Shown: piece by piece, positions 18,555 through 28,324 of the stretch
Numbering within the stretch: the first letter of the stretch is position 1
How the letters are laid out: each line of letters begins with the position of its first letter
Origin: Corynebacterium pacaense
Lineage (GTDB): Bacteria > Actinomycetota > Actinomycetes > Mycobacteriales > Mycobacteriaceae
DNA length: 64,000 bases
Assembly: GCF_900169525.1 (NCBI RefSeq)
Contig: NZ_LT821240.1
Coordinates: forward strand, 62,001 to 126,000
Direction: 5' to 3'
Made by a program: the position numbers and the translations under genes
The notes under the pieces: generated by a model
What the model was told of the DNA's origin: nothing
Database searches by the model: none
Seen by the model: the letters and a program-made list of their open reading frames with translations, nothing else

Positions 18555-19307
18555 CTACGGTGCGACATGTTTCGCCACCGCCATCGCGGCCCCCACGATA
18601 CCCGCCCTGTTGCGCAGTTCAGCCGGGACGACGGCGGTCTCCACCTCGAGCAGGGGAACCCACTTGTCGTGCTTGCGGGAGATGCCCCCACCGAGGATGA
18701 AGGCACTGGGGGAGAACAGCCTCTCGTACTCATTGAGCACCCTGCTCAGCTGCCTGGCCCAGGCCTTCCAGGAGAGGTCACCGTTCTCCTTCGCCGCAGC
18801 TGACGCCCGGTGCTCCGCCTCCTTCCCATCAACGATGAGGTGGCCGAGTTCGGTATTGGGAAAGAGGTTGCCGTCGACCAGGAAGGCCGAGCCGATGCCG
18901 GTGCCGAGGGTAAGCAGGATAACCGCACCCTCCCGCGCACTCGGGTGTCCGAATGTGGCTTCGGCGATGCCCGCGGCGTCTGCGTCGTTAAGCACCGCGG
19001 TCTCCCGTCCACCGAGGTGGGCGTGGAAGAGGTCCTTGACGTCCGTTCCGATCCACGCCGGATCGATGTTCGCGGCGCTCAGGGCGATCTGGCCGCGGAT
19101 CACCGAGGGCAGGGCGATGCCCACGGGGCCCTCCCAGGCTGCCTCCGCGATGATCTCCGCGACAACCCCGGCGATCGCCTGCGGTGTGGCGGGTTTCGGT
19201 GTGGCGATCTTGATGCGCTCGCCGATGAATTCCCCGGTTGCCAGGTCAACCCGTGCACCTTTGATGCCGGAGCCGCCGACATCGATTCCAAATCCCGTTT
19301 CGCTCAT
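18555..19307 (-). CDS. ppgK: Polyphosphate glucokinase PpgK
   Basis: A 250-residue ROK-family sugar kinase that phosphorylates glucose with polyphosphate (and often ATP). Visible motifs: phosphate-binding [11 protein letters not shown] at the N-terminus, VLNDADAAG (glucose-binding Asn-Asp), and [10 protein letters not shown]. The position next to suhB and sigA is the same as in C. glutamicum and M. tuberculosis, where the enzyme is established as polyphosphate-dependent. The ATG has no Shine-Dalgarno; TACACT ends 7 nt upstream, suggesting a leaderless transcript. Divergent from suhB across 77 bp. Confidence 0.93.
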   Translation of the reverse strand: MSETGFGIDVGGSGIKGARVDLATGEFIGERIKIATPKPATPQAIAGVVAEIIAEAAWEGPVGIALPSVIRGQIALSAANIDPAWIGTDVKDLFHAHLGGRETAVLNDADAAGIAEATFGHPSAREGAVILLTLGTGIGSAFLVDGNLFPNTELGHLIVDGKEAEHRASAAAKENGDLSWKAWARQLSRVLNEYERLFSPSAFILGGGISRKHDKWVPLLEVETAVVPAELRNRAGIVGAAMAVAKHVAP

Positions 19308-19314
19308 GCGTCCA

Positions 19315-19320
19315 AGTGTA
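19315..19320 (-). promoter_or_regulatory. Putative ppgK -10 element, leaderless start
   Basis: TACACT on the minus strand, 7 nt before the ppgK ATG, so the transcript would start at the start codon. No clear -35. Confidence 0.4.
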
Positions 19321-19384
19321 CAAAGACGACGGCTCCCCGGTGGCGGAGACGGCGGCGAATCTGAAAAACAGTCACAATGGACCC

Positions 19385-20239
19385 ATGCCCGAGAATTCTA
19401 TTGACTATGCACTGCTGCGCGACATAGCCGCCGAAACCGCGATACTGGCTGCGGACGCGATCACACGGAAACGGGAGGAACTGGGCGATCTCGGCCCCCA
19501 CACCCGTACCAAGAGCTCGTCGGTGGATCCGGTGACCATCGTTGACACCGCCGCGGAGGATCTCATTGCTGCGCACCTGCAGCGGATCCGCCCCGAGGAC
19601 GGACTGATCGGAGAGGAGGGCGCGGGAACAGCCTCGATCAGCGGTGTGACATGGATCGTCGATCCCATAGATGGCACGGTCAACTTCCTCTACGGAATTC
19701 CCAACTACTCGGTGTCCATCGCCGCCGCCGTTGACGGCCGCGTCGTCGCCGCCGCGGTGATCAACGTTGAAAGCGGCCGGCTCTACTCGGCGGCACGGGG
19801 ATTCGGTGCCACCCGGGAGGAGATCAGGGAAGATGGTTCAGGCGCCACGGAACTCCGGGTCAACGCGATCACCGAGACCGCCCAGGCACTGGTGGCCACC
19901 GGGTTCAGCTACTCCTCCGAGCGCCGTGCCCGTCAGGCGCAGCTTCTGCTTGAGGTGCTGCCCAGGGTGCGTGACATCCGGAGGATGGGCAGCGCCGCCC
20001 TGGACCTGTGCCACCTGGCGGCAGGCCAGGTGGATATCTACTACGAGCACGGCCTGAACTGTTGGGATTTTGCGGCGGGGGCGCTGATCGCGGAGGAGGC
20101 GGGCGCTGTGGTGCTGGCCCCCGGCCTCTCCATCCCGGGGAGCAGGGGAGAGATCCTGCTTGCCGCGCCGGGGGAGCTTTTCGACGCCACCCACGCCCTC
20201 TTCGAGACCGCAGGGGGGCTCACCGCCCTGGGAAGCTGA
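19385..20239 (+). CDS. suhB: Inositol monophosphatase family protein SuhB
   Basis: A 284-residue Mg2+-dependent phosphatase. It has the family metal-binding motifs: EEGAG (Glu of motif A), [12 protein letters not shown] (catalytic Asp residues) and, near the end, [16 protein letters not shown]. It should hydrolyse inositol-1-phosphate or related sugar phosphates, giving free myo-inositol for phosphatidylinositol, PIM and mycothiol, which links it to the pgsA-pimA cluster further along this window. ATG 19385 is the first suitable start after the divergent ppgK promoter region. Confidence 0.9.
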   Translation: MPENSIDYALLRDIAAETAILAADAITRKREELGDLGPHTRTKSSSVDPVTIVDTAAEDLIAAHLQRIRPEDGLIGEEGAGTASISGVTWIVDPIDGTVNFLYGIPNYSVSIAAAVDGRVVAAAVINVESGRLYSAARGFGATREEIREDGSGATELRVNAITETAQALVATGFSYSSERRARQAQLLLEVLPRVRDIRRMGSAALDLCHLAAGQVDIYYEHGLNCWDFAAGALIAEEAGAVVLAPGLSIPGSRGEILLAAPGELFDATHALFETAGGLTALGS

Positions 20240-20300
20240 GGGGAAGCGGCTTTCAGGTCCCCGGTGTCCACCCGAGAATCACCACGCTGACCTGCCAATA

Positions 20301-20328
20301 TGACAAGAGCCAAATTCTCCTTTACTAT
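20301..20328 (+). promoter_or_regulatory. Putative promoter of the DUF4193 gene
   Basis: TGACAA (20301-20306), 16-base spacer, TACTAT (20323-20328), about 80 bp upstream of the ATG. Both hexamers are close to the corynebacterial housekeeping consensus. Confidence 0.5.
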
Positions 20329-20407
20329 GCGCGCTAAATGATGCACAACATCTGCGAAAGTTGCATGCAGATACTTGACGTGAACCCACTCGGGAGGAAA
20401 TGCACAC

Positions 20408-20701
20408 ATGGCAACCGATTATGATGCTCCGCGGCGACGAGTCGAGGACGAGCTGGAGACTGATTCGCTTGAGGGCCTCAAAGCGGTGGAGACCAGTTCC
20501 GGCGACATGGATGATGACGGGGAAATCGTCGAATCCTTCGAACTGCCGGCGATGGACCTCTCCGGTGAGGAGCTCAACGTCGCGGTTGTCCCGCGTCGCG
20601 CGGACGAGTTCACCTGCGCAAGCTGCTTCCTTGTTCAGCGCAACAACCGCAAGTCACACGTGGAGCCGGACGGCTCCATCATCTGCCTCGACTGCGCCTG
20701 A
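20408..20701 (+). CDS. DUF4193 family protein with CxxC pair
   Basis: A 97-residue acidic protein. The N-terminal half is rich in Asp and Glu; the C-terminal third has FTCASCFLVQ and ICLDCA, a four-cysteine zinc-ribbon arrangement. This matches the actinobacterial DUF4193 family, which has no known function. It is strongly conserved beside suhB and dut across Corynebacterium and Mycobacterium. A GGGAGGAAA 8-9 nt upstream supports the ATG. Confidence 0.88.
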   Translation: MATDYDAPRRRVEDELETDSLEGLKAVETSSGDMDDDGEIVESFELPAMDLSGEELNVAVVPRRADEFTCASCFLVQRNNRKSHVEPDGSIICLDCA

Positions 20702-20721
20702 CCGCGACGGGAACCGCCGGG

Positions 20722-21276
20722 CTACCGCGAGTAGTCCTGCAGCGCGGCCCCGGCCTGTGCGGGAACGAAGGCGCGCAGCAGCGCCTCCGGGTTCCTGCTG
20801 CCGATCAGCCAGTAGGGCGTGGGATCCTCCGGGTCATCCAGGACGAGCATCACCATTTCGGGGACCCAGCCATGGGAGACCACGAAGGCGGCGGGATCGA
20901 GCTGGCGTCCCATGGCGTTGCGCTTCGCGGTAGCCGGCACCGCCAGTGAACGGGTGACCACATCATCGGGAAGGTTCGCCTGCCCCGCGAGCAGCCACCG
21001 GGTGCCGTCGGCGTCCTCCTCCACGGCGATGACCGTTGAAGACATCCTGAGCAGCAGCCACACCGCGATAATGGACAGGATCAACGCCGGAACGTAGAGC
21101 CACAGTGTGCTCCTGTTGAGTGCGAACTGTGCGCTGAGCAGTGCGACGATCAGGGCTGCGGCCAACCACCAGTACCACGGGACCCACTGTTTCTCCCGGT
21201 AGATGATTCTGGACCCCGGGGCAGCAGGGGCGGAGGGTTGGGGGTTCTCGGAATCTGCATTGCGGGAATCAGTCAC
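20722..21276 (-). CDS. DUF3093 family membrane protein
   Basis: A 184-residue protein: a polar N-terminus, then YREKQWVPWYWW, two adjacent transmembrane helices (about residues 36-75) and a soluble C-terminal domain of about 110 residues containing YWLIGSRNPEALLRA. This is the actinobacterial DUF3093 family, always found next to dut, with which it is divergent here (98 bp). Function unknown. Confidence 0.85.
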   Translation of the reverse strand: MTDSRNADSENPQPSAPAAPGSRIIYREKQWVPWYWWLAAALIVALLSAQFALNRSTLWLYVPALILSIIAVWLLLRMSSTVIAVEEDADGTRWLLAGQANLPDDVVTRSLAVPATAKRNAMGRQLDPAAFVVSHGWVPEMVMLVLDDPEDPTPYWLIGSRNPEALLRAFVPAQAGAALQDYSR

Positions 21277-21374
21277 AATAGGTCATCCTATCCCACCACG
21301 CGGCTACCCCGGCAAGGTCCGGCAAGCTACGGGGTGGGGGCGCGGGCGGTCGGTCGTGGGTACTGTTGTTGACC

Positions 21375-21848
21375 GTGACTGAGCAACATTTCAACAACGG
21401 CAATTCCGGCACCATTTCCTCCATCAGACTCGTGCGGTTGGACAAGGAGCTGCCCGTGCCGAGCAGGGCCCACCGTGGGGATGCCGGGGTGGACCTCCAC
21501 TCGACCTCGGACGTGGTCATTGAACCCGGGCGGCGCACGCTGGTGGGGACCGGGATCGCCATCGCACTGCCGCTCGGGACGGTCGGGTTGATTCATCCCC
21601 GTTCCGGGCTGGCGGCGCGACAGGGTCTGAGCATCGTCAACGCCCCCGGGACCGTCGACGCCGATTACCGCGGTGAAATCAAGGTCTGCCTGATTAATCT
21701 GGATCCTGAGATTCCGATCGTGATCTCGCGGGGCGACCGGATCGCGCAGCTGCTGGTGCAGCGGGTGGAACTCGTCGATTTCACCGAGGTGGACGATCTC
21801 GACGATACCGTCCGGGGTGCGGGCGGATACGGATCGACCGGGAGGTAG
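21375..21848 (+). CDS. dut: Deoxyuridine 5'-triphosphate nucleotidohydrolase Dut
   Basis: A 157-residue trimeric dUTPase that converts dUTP to dUMP and pyrophosphate. All five family motifs are visible: GDAGVDLHS (1), [10 protein letters not shown] (2), [14 protein letters not shown] (3, catalytic Asp), [10 protein letters not shown] (4) and the C-terminal glycine-rich [10 protein letters not shown] (5), which closes over the active site. GTG 21375 is preferred; TTG 21366 would add three residues. Divergent from DUF3093; DUF3710 follows after 113 bp. Confidence 0.94.
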   Translation: MTEQHFNNGNSGTISSIRLVRLDKELPVPSRAHRGDAGVDLHSTSDVVIEPGRRTLVGTGIAIALPLGTVGLIHPRSGLAARQGLSIVNAPGTVDADYRGEIKVCLINLDPEIPIVISRGDRIAQLLVQRVELVDFTEVDDLDDTVRGAGGYGSTGR

Positions 21849-21883
21849 CGCCGGGTCCGGGTGGCGTGTGCCGGGCGGGGGCC

Positions 21884-21889
21884 TACACT
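21884..21889 (+). promoter_or_regulatory. Putative -10 element of the DUF3710 gene
   Basis: TACACT about 73 bp upstream of the DUF3710 ATG, in the short gap after dut. No clear -35. Confidence 0.3.
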
Positions 21890-21961
21890 GGACCGGAAAC
21901 AGCGACCACCATCATGAGATCCCCCTGTCCGGTGAATGGTCGGGGGAGTGAAAGGACGACA

Positions 21962-22708
21962 ATGGCTCTGTGGCCTTTTGGAAAGAAAGACACCGGAAGT
22001 GACGAGGGTGAGTCGACGGCACCGTCGGAGCCCGGGAACGGCACAGATTCCGGTGCGGAGCCACAGGTCATTGAGGATGACGGTGCGGTTCATGATGCCG
22101 TCGGAGGGGAAATGGGACCCTTCGATGCCGATTCCGTGGATATCAACGACTTCGATCTCTCCGACTTCGCCAAGGGCGTCCTCGACCTGGGGTCCATGCA
22201 GATCCCCCTGCCCAAGGAATCCGAGGTACAGGTCGAGATGGGTGAGCAGGGTCCGCGGATGCTCCATATCGTCACCGCCTACGGTCGTCTGACCCCGGTC
22301 GCGTTCGCCGCCCCGCGTTCGGCTGGACAGTGGCGCGAGGCGACGAAGGACATCGCCGAGGGTATGCGCAGAGACGGCCTGGAAACCCGGATCGAGCAGG
22401 GACCGTGGGGACGCGAGGTCGTCGGTGAGGCCAAGGACCGCGTCATCCGCATTCTCGGGGTCGACGGACCTCGCTGGATGCTCCGGATGACCATGATCAG
22501 CCCCATCGACCGCTCGGATAGGATGACCGAGCTCGGGCGCGAGGTTGTGGCACGTAGTTTTGTCAGGCGGGGTGATGCGCCGATTCTGGCCAGCAGTCCG
22601 CTGCCGGTGACCATCCCGCCGCAGTTGGCCGCGCAGGTTCAGCAGGCGATGCAGCAGCGTGCACAGCAGGCACAGCAGGCACAGCCCGACAGTGGTAAAT
22701 CCGAGTAG
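21962..22708 (+). CDS. DUF3710 family protein
   Basis: A 248-residue soluble protein. It begins MALWPFGKKD, has a Ser/Glu-rich linker of about 50 residues, then the DUF3710 domain (GPFDADSVDINDFDLSDF ... GPRWMLRMTMISP). The C-terminus is a Gln/Ala-rich tail. The family is restricted to actinobacteria and its function is unknown. GTGAAAGGACGACA supplies a Shine-Dalgarno (AAAGGA) before ATG 21962. It lies between dut and an RNA methyltransferase as in mycobacteria. Confidence 0.83.
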   Translation: MALWPFGKKDTGSDEGESTAPSEPGNGTDSGAEPQVIEDDGAVHDAVGGEMGPFDADSVDINDFDLSDFAKGVLDLGSMQIPLPKESEVQVEMGEQGPRMLHIVTAYGRLTPVAFAAPRSAGQWREATKDIAEGMRRDGLETRIEQGPWGREVVGEAKDRVIRILGVDGPRWMLRMTMISPIDRSDRMTELGREVVARSFVRRGDAPILASSPLPVTIPPQLAAQVQQAMQQRAQQAQQAQPDSGKSE

Positions 22709-22903
22709 TGGGGGTAGGGTGAGGAGTTCGCGTTCCCCACGGCGCGGCTGATGGCGCACCGTTGAAGGTGTGCCGATGTCGTGCGTTTCGGGTTGGGGGA
22801 TCTGCCGGGGCGACCATCGACGGAGGTGGGCGCCCCCACCACTTTGTTCATGCTCCGTCGGGCACCCGCGCAGCGGTGCGCACACTCAGGAAGGACCAGT
22901 CGA

Positions 22904-24145
22904 ATGGCTGAAGCAGCACAATTGTCCAGGGGCGACGTCATCAGCGTCGAGGTCCTGCGTCCCGCACACGGCGGCGAGGGCGTGGCGCACCACGACGGGC
23001 GCGTGATCTTTGTCCAGGGTGGTCTGCCCGGCGATGTCGCGGACGTGGAGATCACCCAGGTAAAGAAGAACTTCGCACGCGGAATCATCCGCCGTATCGG
23101 CAACGCATCCGATTTCCGGGTCGAATCCAGGTGTCCCGCTGCATCGGCGGGCGCCGGCTGCTGCGACTACTCCCATGTGGATCCTTCCAGGGAACTTGAG
23201 CTCAAGGTCCGGGTGCTCACCGATCAGCTCGAGCGCATCGGTGGACTCCGGCACGTCGACAGCCCGGAACTGAAGGATCTGGAACCGAGTTCCGGCTGGC
23301 GCACCCGGGTGCGCCTGGGTGTCGACGCCTCCGGGCGGGCGGGATTCCGGAAACAGAAATCCAATGACATCGTCACCGACGCCGTCTGCAGCCAGGTGGT
23401 CCCCGAGCTTCTCGACGGCCTGGTCGGCGATACCCCCCGTCGCTTCACCCCCGGGGCGGAGATCATCGCCGCCATCGACGACCGCGGTGTGCGTCAGGTC
23501 GTTGAGTCCCGCAGGGCCCCCCGGGGTCGTCGCACCGAGACGATCCTCAGCGTTCTCGAGGGTGACGGCAATGTCACCCAGACCGTCGGAGGGCATTCGT
23601 GGACCTTCCCCGTCACCTCCTTCTGGCAGGCGCACCGCGCGGCTCCCGCGGCCTACAGCGATTTCATCGGTGAGGTGCTCGGCGCAGGCGTGGAGGAGTC
23701 CGCGGCATCCGGCGAGGCCGTGGCCTGGGACCTGTACGGCGGCGTCGGTCTGTTCGCACCGGTGATCGTGGACAAACTCGGTGCCCACGTCCATTCGGTG
23801 GAGATGTCGAAGGGGTCGGCGCGGGCGGGGGAGGAGGCACTGGCCGGACTGCCGGTCACCTTCCACACCGGCCGGGTGGAGGCACTGGCCTCCCAGCTGC
23901 CCAAACCCGCGGTGGTTGTCCTTGATCCACCGCGCACCGGTGCCGGCGCCGACGTGGTGCGCACGGTCGCGGACGCGGGTCCCGGGACCATCATCCACAT
24001 CGGTTGCGATCCCGCGACCTTCGCCAGGGACCTCGCCGACTGGTCGGCCAGGGGCTACGGACTCGACCGGCTCGCGGTGTTCAACGCCTTCCCCGGAACC
24101 CACCATTTCGAGACCATCGGCGTGCTCACCCGCCGGGACGTTTAG
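22904..24145 (+). CDS. Class I SAM-dependent RNA methyltransferase (TrmA/RlmC-D family, TRAM domain)
   Basis: A 413-residue RNA m5U methyltransferase. An N-terminal TRAM RNA-binding domain (about residues 8-65) is followed by cysteines 77, 86 and 87 (RCPAASAGAGCCDY), then the catalytic domain with AWDLYGGVGLFAP (SAM site), LDPPRTGAG (motif IV) and IHIGCDPATFARDL, whose Cys is the nucleophile. The target base is not predictable from sequence alone. AGGAAGGA 9-10 nt upstream supports ATG 22904. dxs follows after 122 bp. Confidence 0.88.
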   Translation: MAEAAQLSRGDVISVEVLRPAHGGEGVAHHDGRVIFVQGGLPGDVADVEITQVKKNFARGIIRRIGNASDFRVESRCPAASAGAGCCDYSHVDPSRELELKVRVLTDQLERIGGLRHVDSPELKDLEPSSGWRTRVRLGVDASGRAGFRKQKSNDIVTDAVCSQVVPELLDGLVGDTPRRFTPGAEIIAAIDDRGVRQVVESRRAPRGRRTETILSVLEGDGNVTQTVGGHSWTFPVTSFWQAHRAAPAAYSDFIGEVLGAGVEESAASGEAVAWDLYGGVGLFAPVIVDKLGAHVHSVEMSKGSARAGEEALAGLPVTFHTGRVEALASQLPKPAVVVLDPPRTGAGADVVRTVADAGPGTIIHIGCDPATFARDLADWSARGYGLDRLAVFNAFPGTHHFETIGVLTRRDV

Positions 24146-24185
24146 ATCTGCATACCCCGGACAGAGTAAGATCGTCAACAAACTA

Positions 24186-24217
24186 TGCAGATGGCTGCGC
24201 GACTTCGGCCATCTGCA
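24186..24217. terminator. Hairpin between the RNA methyltransferase gene and dxs
   Basis: A perfect 10-bp stem (TGCAGATGGC / GCCATCTGCA) with a 12-nt loop. It has no U-run. It could end the upstream transcript or form a leader structure of dxs, whose ATG is 50 bp further on. Confidence 0.5.
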
Positions 24218-24267
24218 CTCTCATACCCAATCCGTTTCCGAGTAGTAAAGGTGTCTGACTAACGCCC

Positions 24268-26169
24268 ATGGGAATCCTGAAGAGTATCTCGACACCGGCT
24301 GACCTCAGGGCGCTCAGTCCCGAGGAGCTGGAGGAGCTCGCCGTGGAGATCCGCGATTTTCTGGTGGCCAGGGTCGCCGCCACCGGCGGTCATCTCGGTC
24401 CGAACCTCGGAGTGGTCGAACTGACCATCGCGCTGCACCGGGTGTTCGATTCCCCCTCGGATCCGATCATCTTCGACACCTCCCACCAGTCCTACGTGCA
24501 CAAGATACTCACCGGCCGTGCCGGGGACTTCGACACGCTGAGGCAGAAGGGCGGGCTCTCCGGCTACACCTCGCGGGCCGAAAGTGAACACGACTGGACC
24601 GAGTCATCCCATGCCTCCGCCGCCCTGAGCTATGCCGACGGTCTCTCCAAGGCACTGTCCCTGGATGGGCGCGGCTCCTGCAATGTCGTCGCGGTGGTCG
24701 GTGACGGCGCACTCACCGGCGGAATGTGCTGGGAGGCGCTGAACAACATCGCCATGGGCAGGGACCGCAACGTTGTGGTGGTGGTCAACGACAACGGCCG
24801 CAGCTACTCACCGACGATCGGTGGCTTCGCGGAGAACCTCGCGGGCCTGCGAATGCAACCCTTCTACGACCGGGTGATGGAGCAGGGGAAATCCACCCTC
24901 AAGTCCATGGGATGGGTCGGGGAGAGGACCTTCGAGGCGCTGCACGCCTTCAAGGAGGGTGTCAAGAGCACGGTCATTCCCACGGAGATGTTCCCGGAAC
25001 TGGGGATGAAGTACGTCGGACCGGTTGATGGGCACAATCAGAAGGCCCTGGAGAACGCGCTACGGTACGCCCACGACTACGAGGGGCCGATCATCGTCCA
25101 TGTGGTCACCGAGAAGGGCCGCGGCTACGCCCCGGCCGAGCAGGACCTGGATGAACTGATGCATTCCACCGGCGTCATGGACCCCGCCACGGGGGCGCCG
25201 GTGGCCGCCTCCAAACCGGGATGGACCTCCGTGTTCAGTGATGAACTGGTCAGGATCGGTGGTGAACGCGAGGACATCGTGGCCATCACCGCGGCGATGG
25301 CCGGCCCGACCGGTCTTTCCAAATTCTCCGCCAACTATCCCGAGCGCTTCTTTGACGTCGGTATCGCCGAGCAGCATGCCATGACCTCCGCGGCGGGCCT
25401 GGCCCTTGGTGGCAAGCATCCCGTGGTGGCCCTTTACTCGACCTTCCTCAACCGCGCCTTCGATCAACTGTTGATGGACGTCGGCCTGCTGCACATGCCC
25501 GTCACCGTGGTGCTGGACCGCTCCGGGATCACCGGATCCGATGGGGCCAGCCACAATGGCGTCTGGGATCTGGCACTGACCTCGATTGTCCCCGGAATCC
25601 GGGTCGCCGCGCCCCGTGACGGCGACACGCTGCGGGAACTGCTGAGGGAGGCGGTGGACATCGATTCCGGGCCGACCGTGGTCCGCTTCCCGAAGGGGGA
25701 GCTGCCCGAACCCATCGAGGCGGTGGACACCCTCGAGGACGGCACCGATGTACTGGCCTATTTGGAGACCGGGGATGAGCAGGCTCCCGACGTCCTGCTG
25801 GTGGCGGTCGGAGAGCGCGCGGGCGCGGTGCTCACAGTCGCGGAGCGACTCCTGGAGGCTGGGGTCAATGTCACGGTCGTCGATCCCAGGTGGATCGTGC
25901 CGGTCTCCCGTTCACTGGTCGCCCTGGCCGGCGATCACGACCTGGTGATCACCGTCGAGGACGGTGTTATCCACGGTGGTGTCGGTTCGCTGCTGTCGGA
26001 TGCCCTCAACTCCGCGGAGATCGACACCCCACGCAGGCAGATCGCCGTTCCACAGAAATTCCCGGAGCACGCCAGCAGGAATCAGCTGCTTTCGGAGTTC
26101 GACATGAACGTTGACGGCATGGTGGAAACCATCAACGGCTGGTTGGAAACGCTCTTCGACGGTCGGTGA
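24268..26169 (+). CDS. dxs: 1-deoxy-D-xylulose-5-phosphate synthase Dxs
   Basis: A 633-residue thiamine diphosphate enzyme that condenses pyruvate and glyceraldehyde-3-phosphate, the first step of the MEP isoprenoid pathway (menaquinone, decaprenyl phosphate, carotenoids). The ThDP-binding segment [16 protein letters not shown] (about residues 150-165), the transketolase-type pyrimidine-binding part ([17 protein letters not shown], with the catalytic Glu) and the C-terminal transketolase domain are complete. It converges on rnd, and a 24-bp palindrome lies between them. Confidence 0.96.
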   Translation: MGILKSISTPADLRALSPEELEELAVEIRDFLVARVAATGGHLGPNLGVVELTIALHRVFDSPSDPIIFDTSHQSYVHKILTGRAGDFDTLRQKGGLSGYTSRAESEHDWTESSHASAALSYADGLSKALSLDGRGSCNVVAVVGDGALTGGMCWEALNNIAMGRDRNVVVVVNDNGRSYSPTIGGFAENLAGLRMQPFYDRVMEQGKSTLKSMGWVGERTFEALHAFKEGVKSTVIPTEMFPELGMKYVGPVDGHNQKALENALRYAHDYEGPIIVHVVTEKGRGYAPAEQDLDELMHSTGVMDPATGAPVAASKPGWTSVFSDELVRIGGEREDIVAITAAMAGPTGLSKFSANYPERFFDVGIAEQHAMTSAAGLALGGKHPVVALYSTFLNRAFDQLLMDVGLLHMPVTVVLDRSGITGSDGASHNGVWDLALTSIVPGIRVAAPRDGDTLRELLREAVDIDSGPTVVRFPKGELPEPIEAVDTLEDGTDVLAYLETGDEQAPDVLLVAVGERAGAVLTVAERLLEAGVNVTVVDPRWIVPVSRSLVALAGDHDLVITVEDGVIHGGVGSLLSDALNSAEIDTPRRQIAVPQKFPEHASRNQLLSEFDMNVDGMVETINGWLETLFDGR

Positions 26170-26172
26170 GAC

Positions 26173-26196
26173 CGCACGCAGGGGCCCCTGCGTGCG
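26173..26196 (+). terminator. Palindromic hairpin after dxs
   Basis: Perfect 12+12 palindrome (CGCACGCAGGGG and complement) three bases after the dxs stop codon. It is followed by GGCGTCGATAAGC (26202-26214), then the rnd stop codon. No U-run, so termination is inferred. Confidence 0.6.
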
Positions 26197-26201
26197 ACGG
26201 T

Positions 26202-26214
26202 GGCGTCGATAAGC
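26202..26214 (+). repeat. Copy of motif GGCGTCGAYAAGC after the dxs hairpin
   Basis: GGCGTCGATAAGC sits 6 bp beyond the dxs hairpin and 7 bp before the end of rnd, in the same order and orientation relative to the gene as behind hisS and the PAC2 gene. Confidence 0.6.
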
Positions 26215-26220
26215 GTTCCT

Positions 26221-27432
26221 TCAGTCCCCCGTCAGGTGCTCGATGAGGATCGGAGTGACCTGTTCCCGCTGCCATGGTCGGACCTGATGGTCCGTCATGG
26301 CCTGGATGAGGGCCTCCGGATTGCTGAAACCACCGCCCTGGGTGCTCATCCAGACCAGTGCGCGAAGCGTGGCGGGCTGGATGAGGTTCTCCGCGGGCAC
26401 CGAGATCTCGGCGGCCAGATCATCGATGAGCGCCCGGATCTCCTGGAGAACCTCATACTCCTCGGGGTAGAAGGTGCTCCAGTATCGGCGGTCGGGGGTA
26501 CCATCCCGCCTGTGCGGCCGGGCAGGCCAGGTATTCCTCGGGGAGTTCAGTGCACGGCGGATGACACGATCCCATTTTTTTACCGCAGCCGACTTCCTCG
26601 AGGGAAAGCCGGAGATGCGGCTCAACTCCGTCTCGTTGCGGGGAAGGGAGCGTGACACCTCGACCACGACCTTGTTGGACAGCACCCGTCCGGGGGCGAG
26701 ATCCCTGGCCGAGGCGATGGAATCGCGTTCCATCCAGATCTCACGGGCGACAACCAGCTGCTCGGGTTTCTTCAGCGCGCCGATGCCCTTGAGGTTGCGC
26801 CAGGTCGGCTGTTCAGGTTCGGTGACGGCGGAGAACCGGGACTGAATGTGCTCGAACTCCTGCTCCGCCCAGTCGAGCTTGCCCTGGTGCTCGAGCATCT
26901 CCGCCATCACATCGGCGAGTTCAAGGAGGAGCTCCACATCGAGCGCCGCGTAGTTCAACCAGGACTCGGGGAGTGGGCGGGTGGACCAGTCCTCGGCCCC
27001 GTGACCCTTGCTCAGGTGGAGATCGAAGATCTCCTCGATCATCGCGGCGAGGTTGACGTGATCGAACCCGGCGAGCCGACCCGCCAGTTCGGTATCGAAA
27101 AGGCGACCGGGATGCAGGTCCAACCACGCCAAGCTGGGCAGGTCCGTGGATGCGGCATGGATGACCCAGTCACCGCCGCCGAGCACGGGGGACAGTGCCC
27201 GGCTGAGTTCGGGACGGAAGGACTCCGGGTCGAACAGGAAGGTACCCGCCTGCCTGCGCCTGATCTGGATGAGGAAGGCGCGGTCATCATAGCGAAAACC
27301 CGATGCACGTTCGGTGTCGATGGCAAAGGGTCCCTCGCCTGCAGCGAGCAGATCGGCCGCGGCCTCGAATTCGGCAGGAGAGCTCAGCAGGGGAGGGACC
27401 CCATCGCGTGGGTGGAGGAGATCGACGGACAT
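26221..27432 (-). CDS. rnd: Ribonuclease D
   Basis: A 403-residue 3'-5' exoribonuclease for tRNA and other RNA trimming. The DEDD catalytic residues are recognisable: AIDTERASGFRYDDRAF (ExoI, Asp and Glu), HAASTDLPSL (ExoII Asp) and LNYAALDVELLLEL (ExoIII Tyr and Asp). An HRDC domain follows (about residues 205-285). ATG 27432 is preferred over longer versions that would run through the DUF3000 gene. It starts 10 bp after DUF3000 on the same strand, a pair kept in mycobacteria. Confidence 0.9.
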   Translation of the reverse strand: MSVDLLHPRDGVPPLLSSPAEFEAAADLLAAGEGPFAIDTERASGFRYDDRAFLIQIRRRQAGTFLFDPESFRPELSRALSPVLGGGDWVIHAASTDLPSLAWLDLHPGRLFDTELAGRLAGFDHVNLAAMIEEIFDLHLSKGHGAEDWSTRPLPESWLNYAALDVELLLELADVMAEMLEHQGKLDWAEQEFEHIQSRFSAVTEPEQPTWRNLKGIGALKKPEQLVVAREIWMERDSIASARDLAPGRVLSNKVVVEVSRSLPRNETELSRISGFPSRKSAAVKKWDRVIRRALNSPRNTWPARPHRRDGTPDRRYWSTFYPEEYEVLQEIRALIDDLAAEISVPAENLIQPATLRALVWMSTQGGGFSNPEALIQAMTDHQVRPWQREQVTPILIEHLTGD

Positions 27433-27442
27433 GTCGTCCAAT

Positions 27443-28060
27443 CTACCTCCCGATCTCAGTGATGCCCTCCGGTGGTAGGCCCGCCACGGCGGCGAGCAGG
27501 GAGGCGAAGGCCCCCACGTGGGGTGCAAGTTCATTGCCCGCGGCCGTCCAGGACGCACGCATCTCCAGCTGGTATGCGCTGGGTGGGCCACCGATCTCAC
27601 CGAAGCGCACCGAGGAGGTTGAGGTCACGGTTCCACCGAGATTGGTGTAGCCGGCGTTCTGCTCCGACAATCCCTCGGTCAGCCACTGCCACGCGACCTC
27701 CGGGAGCAGCGGATCGGAGGCCACCGCATCATCCATATCCGCCTGGATGTAGGCGACCAGTCTCATGGTGCCCTCCCAGGAGTCATCTGAGCCGGGGTCA
27801 TGGAGGAGGATCAGCCGCCCGAAGGCGTCGCCTTCGCTGTCGGTGGCAATCGCACCCTGTCCCTCAGGATGGGTGACCTCCAGGCCGATGGCGTGGGAGA
27901 ACGGGGCGAGGCGCTGGGGGGGCCTGATCGTGCCCAGGGTAATTTCCGGACGCAGGCGTGCCTCATGCATTGACTCGACCGCACGGGAAAACTCGGCGGG
28001 AGTACTTTCGGCCTGGTTGCCCTGCGTTTGCTGCTGCGAGGTCGCTTCGGAATCGATCAC
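27443..28060 (-). CDS. DUF3000 family protein
   Basis: A 205-residue soluble protein of the actinobacterial DUF3000 family, function unknown; typical segments are ARLRPEITLGTIRPPQRLAP and GRLILLHDPG. It uses a GTG start (GTG ATC GAT TCC). Its first six codons and the bases upstream form one arm of a perfect 39-bp inverted repeat whose other arm lies toward hemQ. It probably forms an operon with rnd. Confidence 0.83.
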   Translation of the reverse strand: MIDSEATSQQQTQGNQAESTPAEFSRAVESMHEARLRPEITLGTIRPPQRLAPFSHAIGLEVTHPEGQGAIATDSEGDAFGRLILLHDPGSDDSWEGTMRLVAYIQADMDDAVASDPLLPEVAWQWLTEGLSEQNAGYTNLGGTVTSTSSVRFGEIGGPPSAYQLEMRASWTAAGNELAPHVGAFASLLAAVAGLPPEGITEIGR

Positions 28061-28166
28061 ATGATGAAGGTATCCGTGGCCGCCGCCGATTAGGTGAAGG
28101 CGCGCCGTGGGTGAGGGGTTTGGCGGGGGCCACGGATACCTTCATCATGTGATCGATTCCGAAGCG
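28043..28166. repeat. 39-bp perfect inverted repeat between DUF3000 and hemQ
   Basis: Arms 28043-28081 and 28128-28166 are exact reverse complements, separated by 46 bp. The left arm contains the DUF3000 GTG start and its first codons; the right arm is therefore an inverted copy of the DUF3000 5' end, pointing at hemQ, 160 bp away. It can form a very stable cruciform or hairpin or hold duplicated divergent control sites. Confidence 0.9.
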
Positions 28167-28324
28167 GGGGTCGATGGTGCCGGATCATCAGATCAAACTT
28201 AGGATGGATGTGTCGGTGTTTGCCGGGAGTTTCTACCAGTTCGTGTGGTGGCGGCGATGCACCGCGAATCATCCGCATTAGGCCAGGGTCCACGTGGGGC
28301 CCGGCCGGGAAAGGACATTATCCA

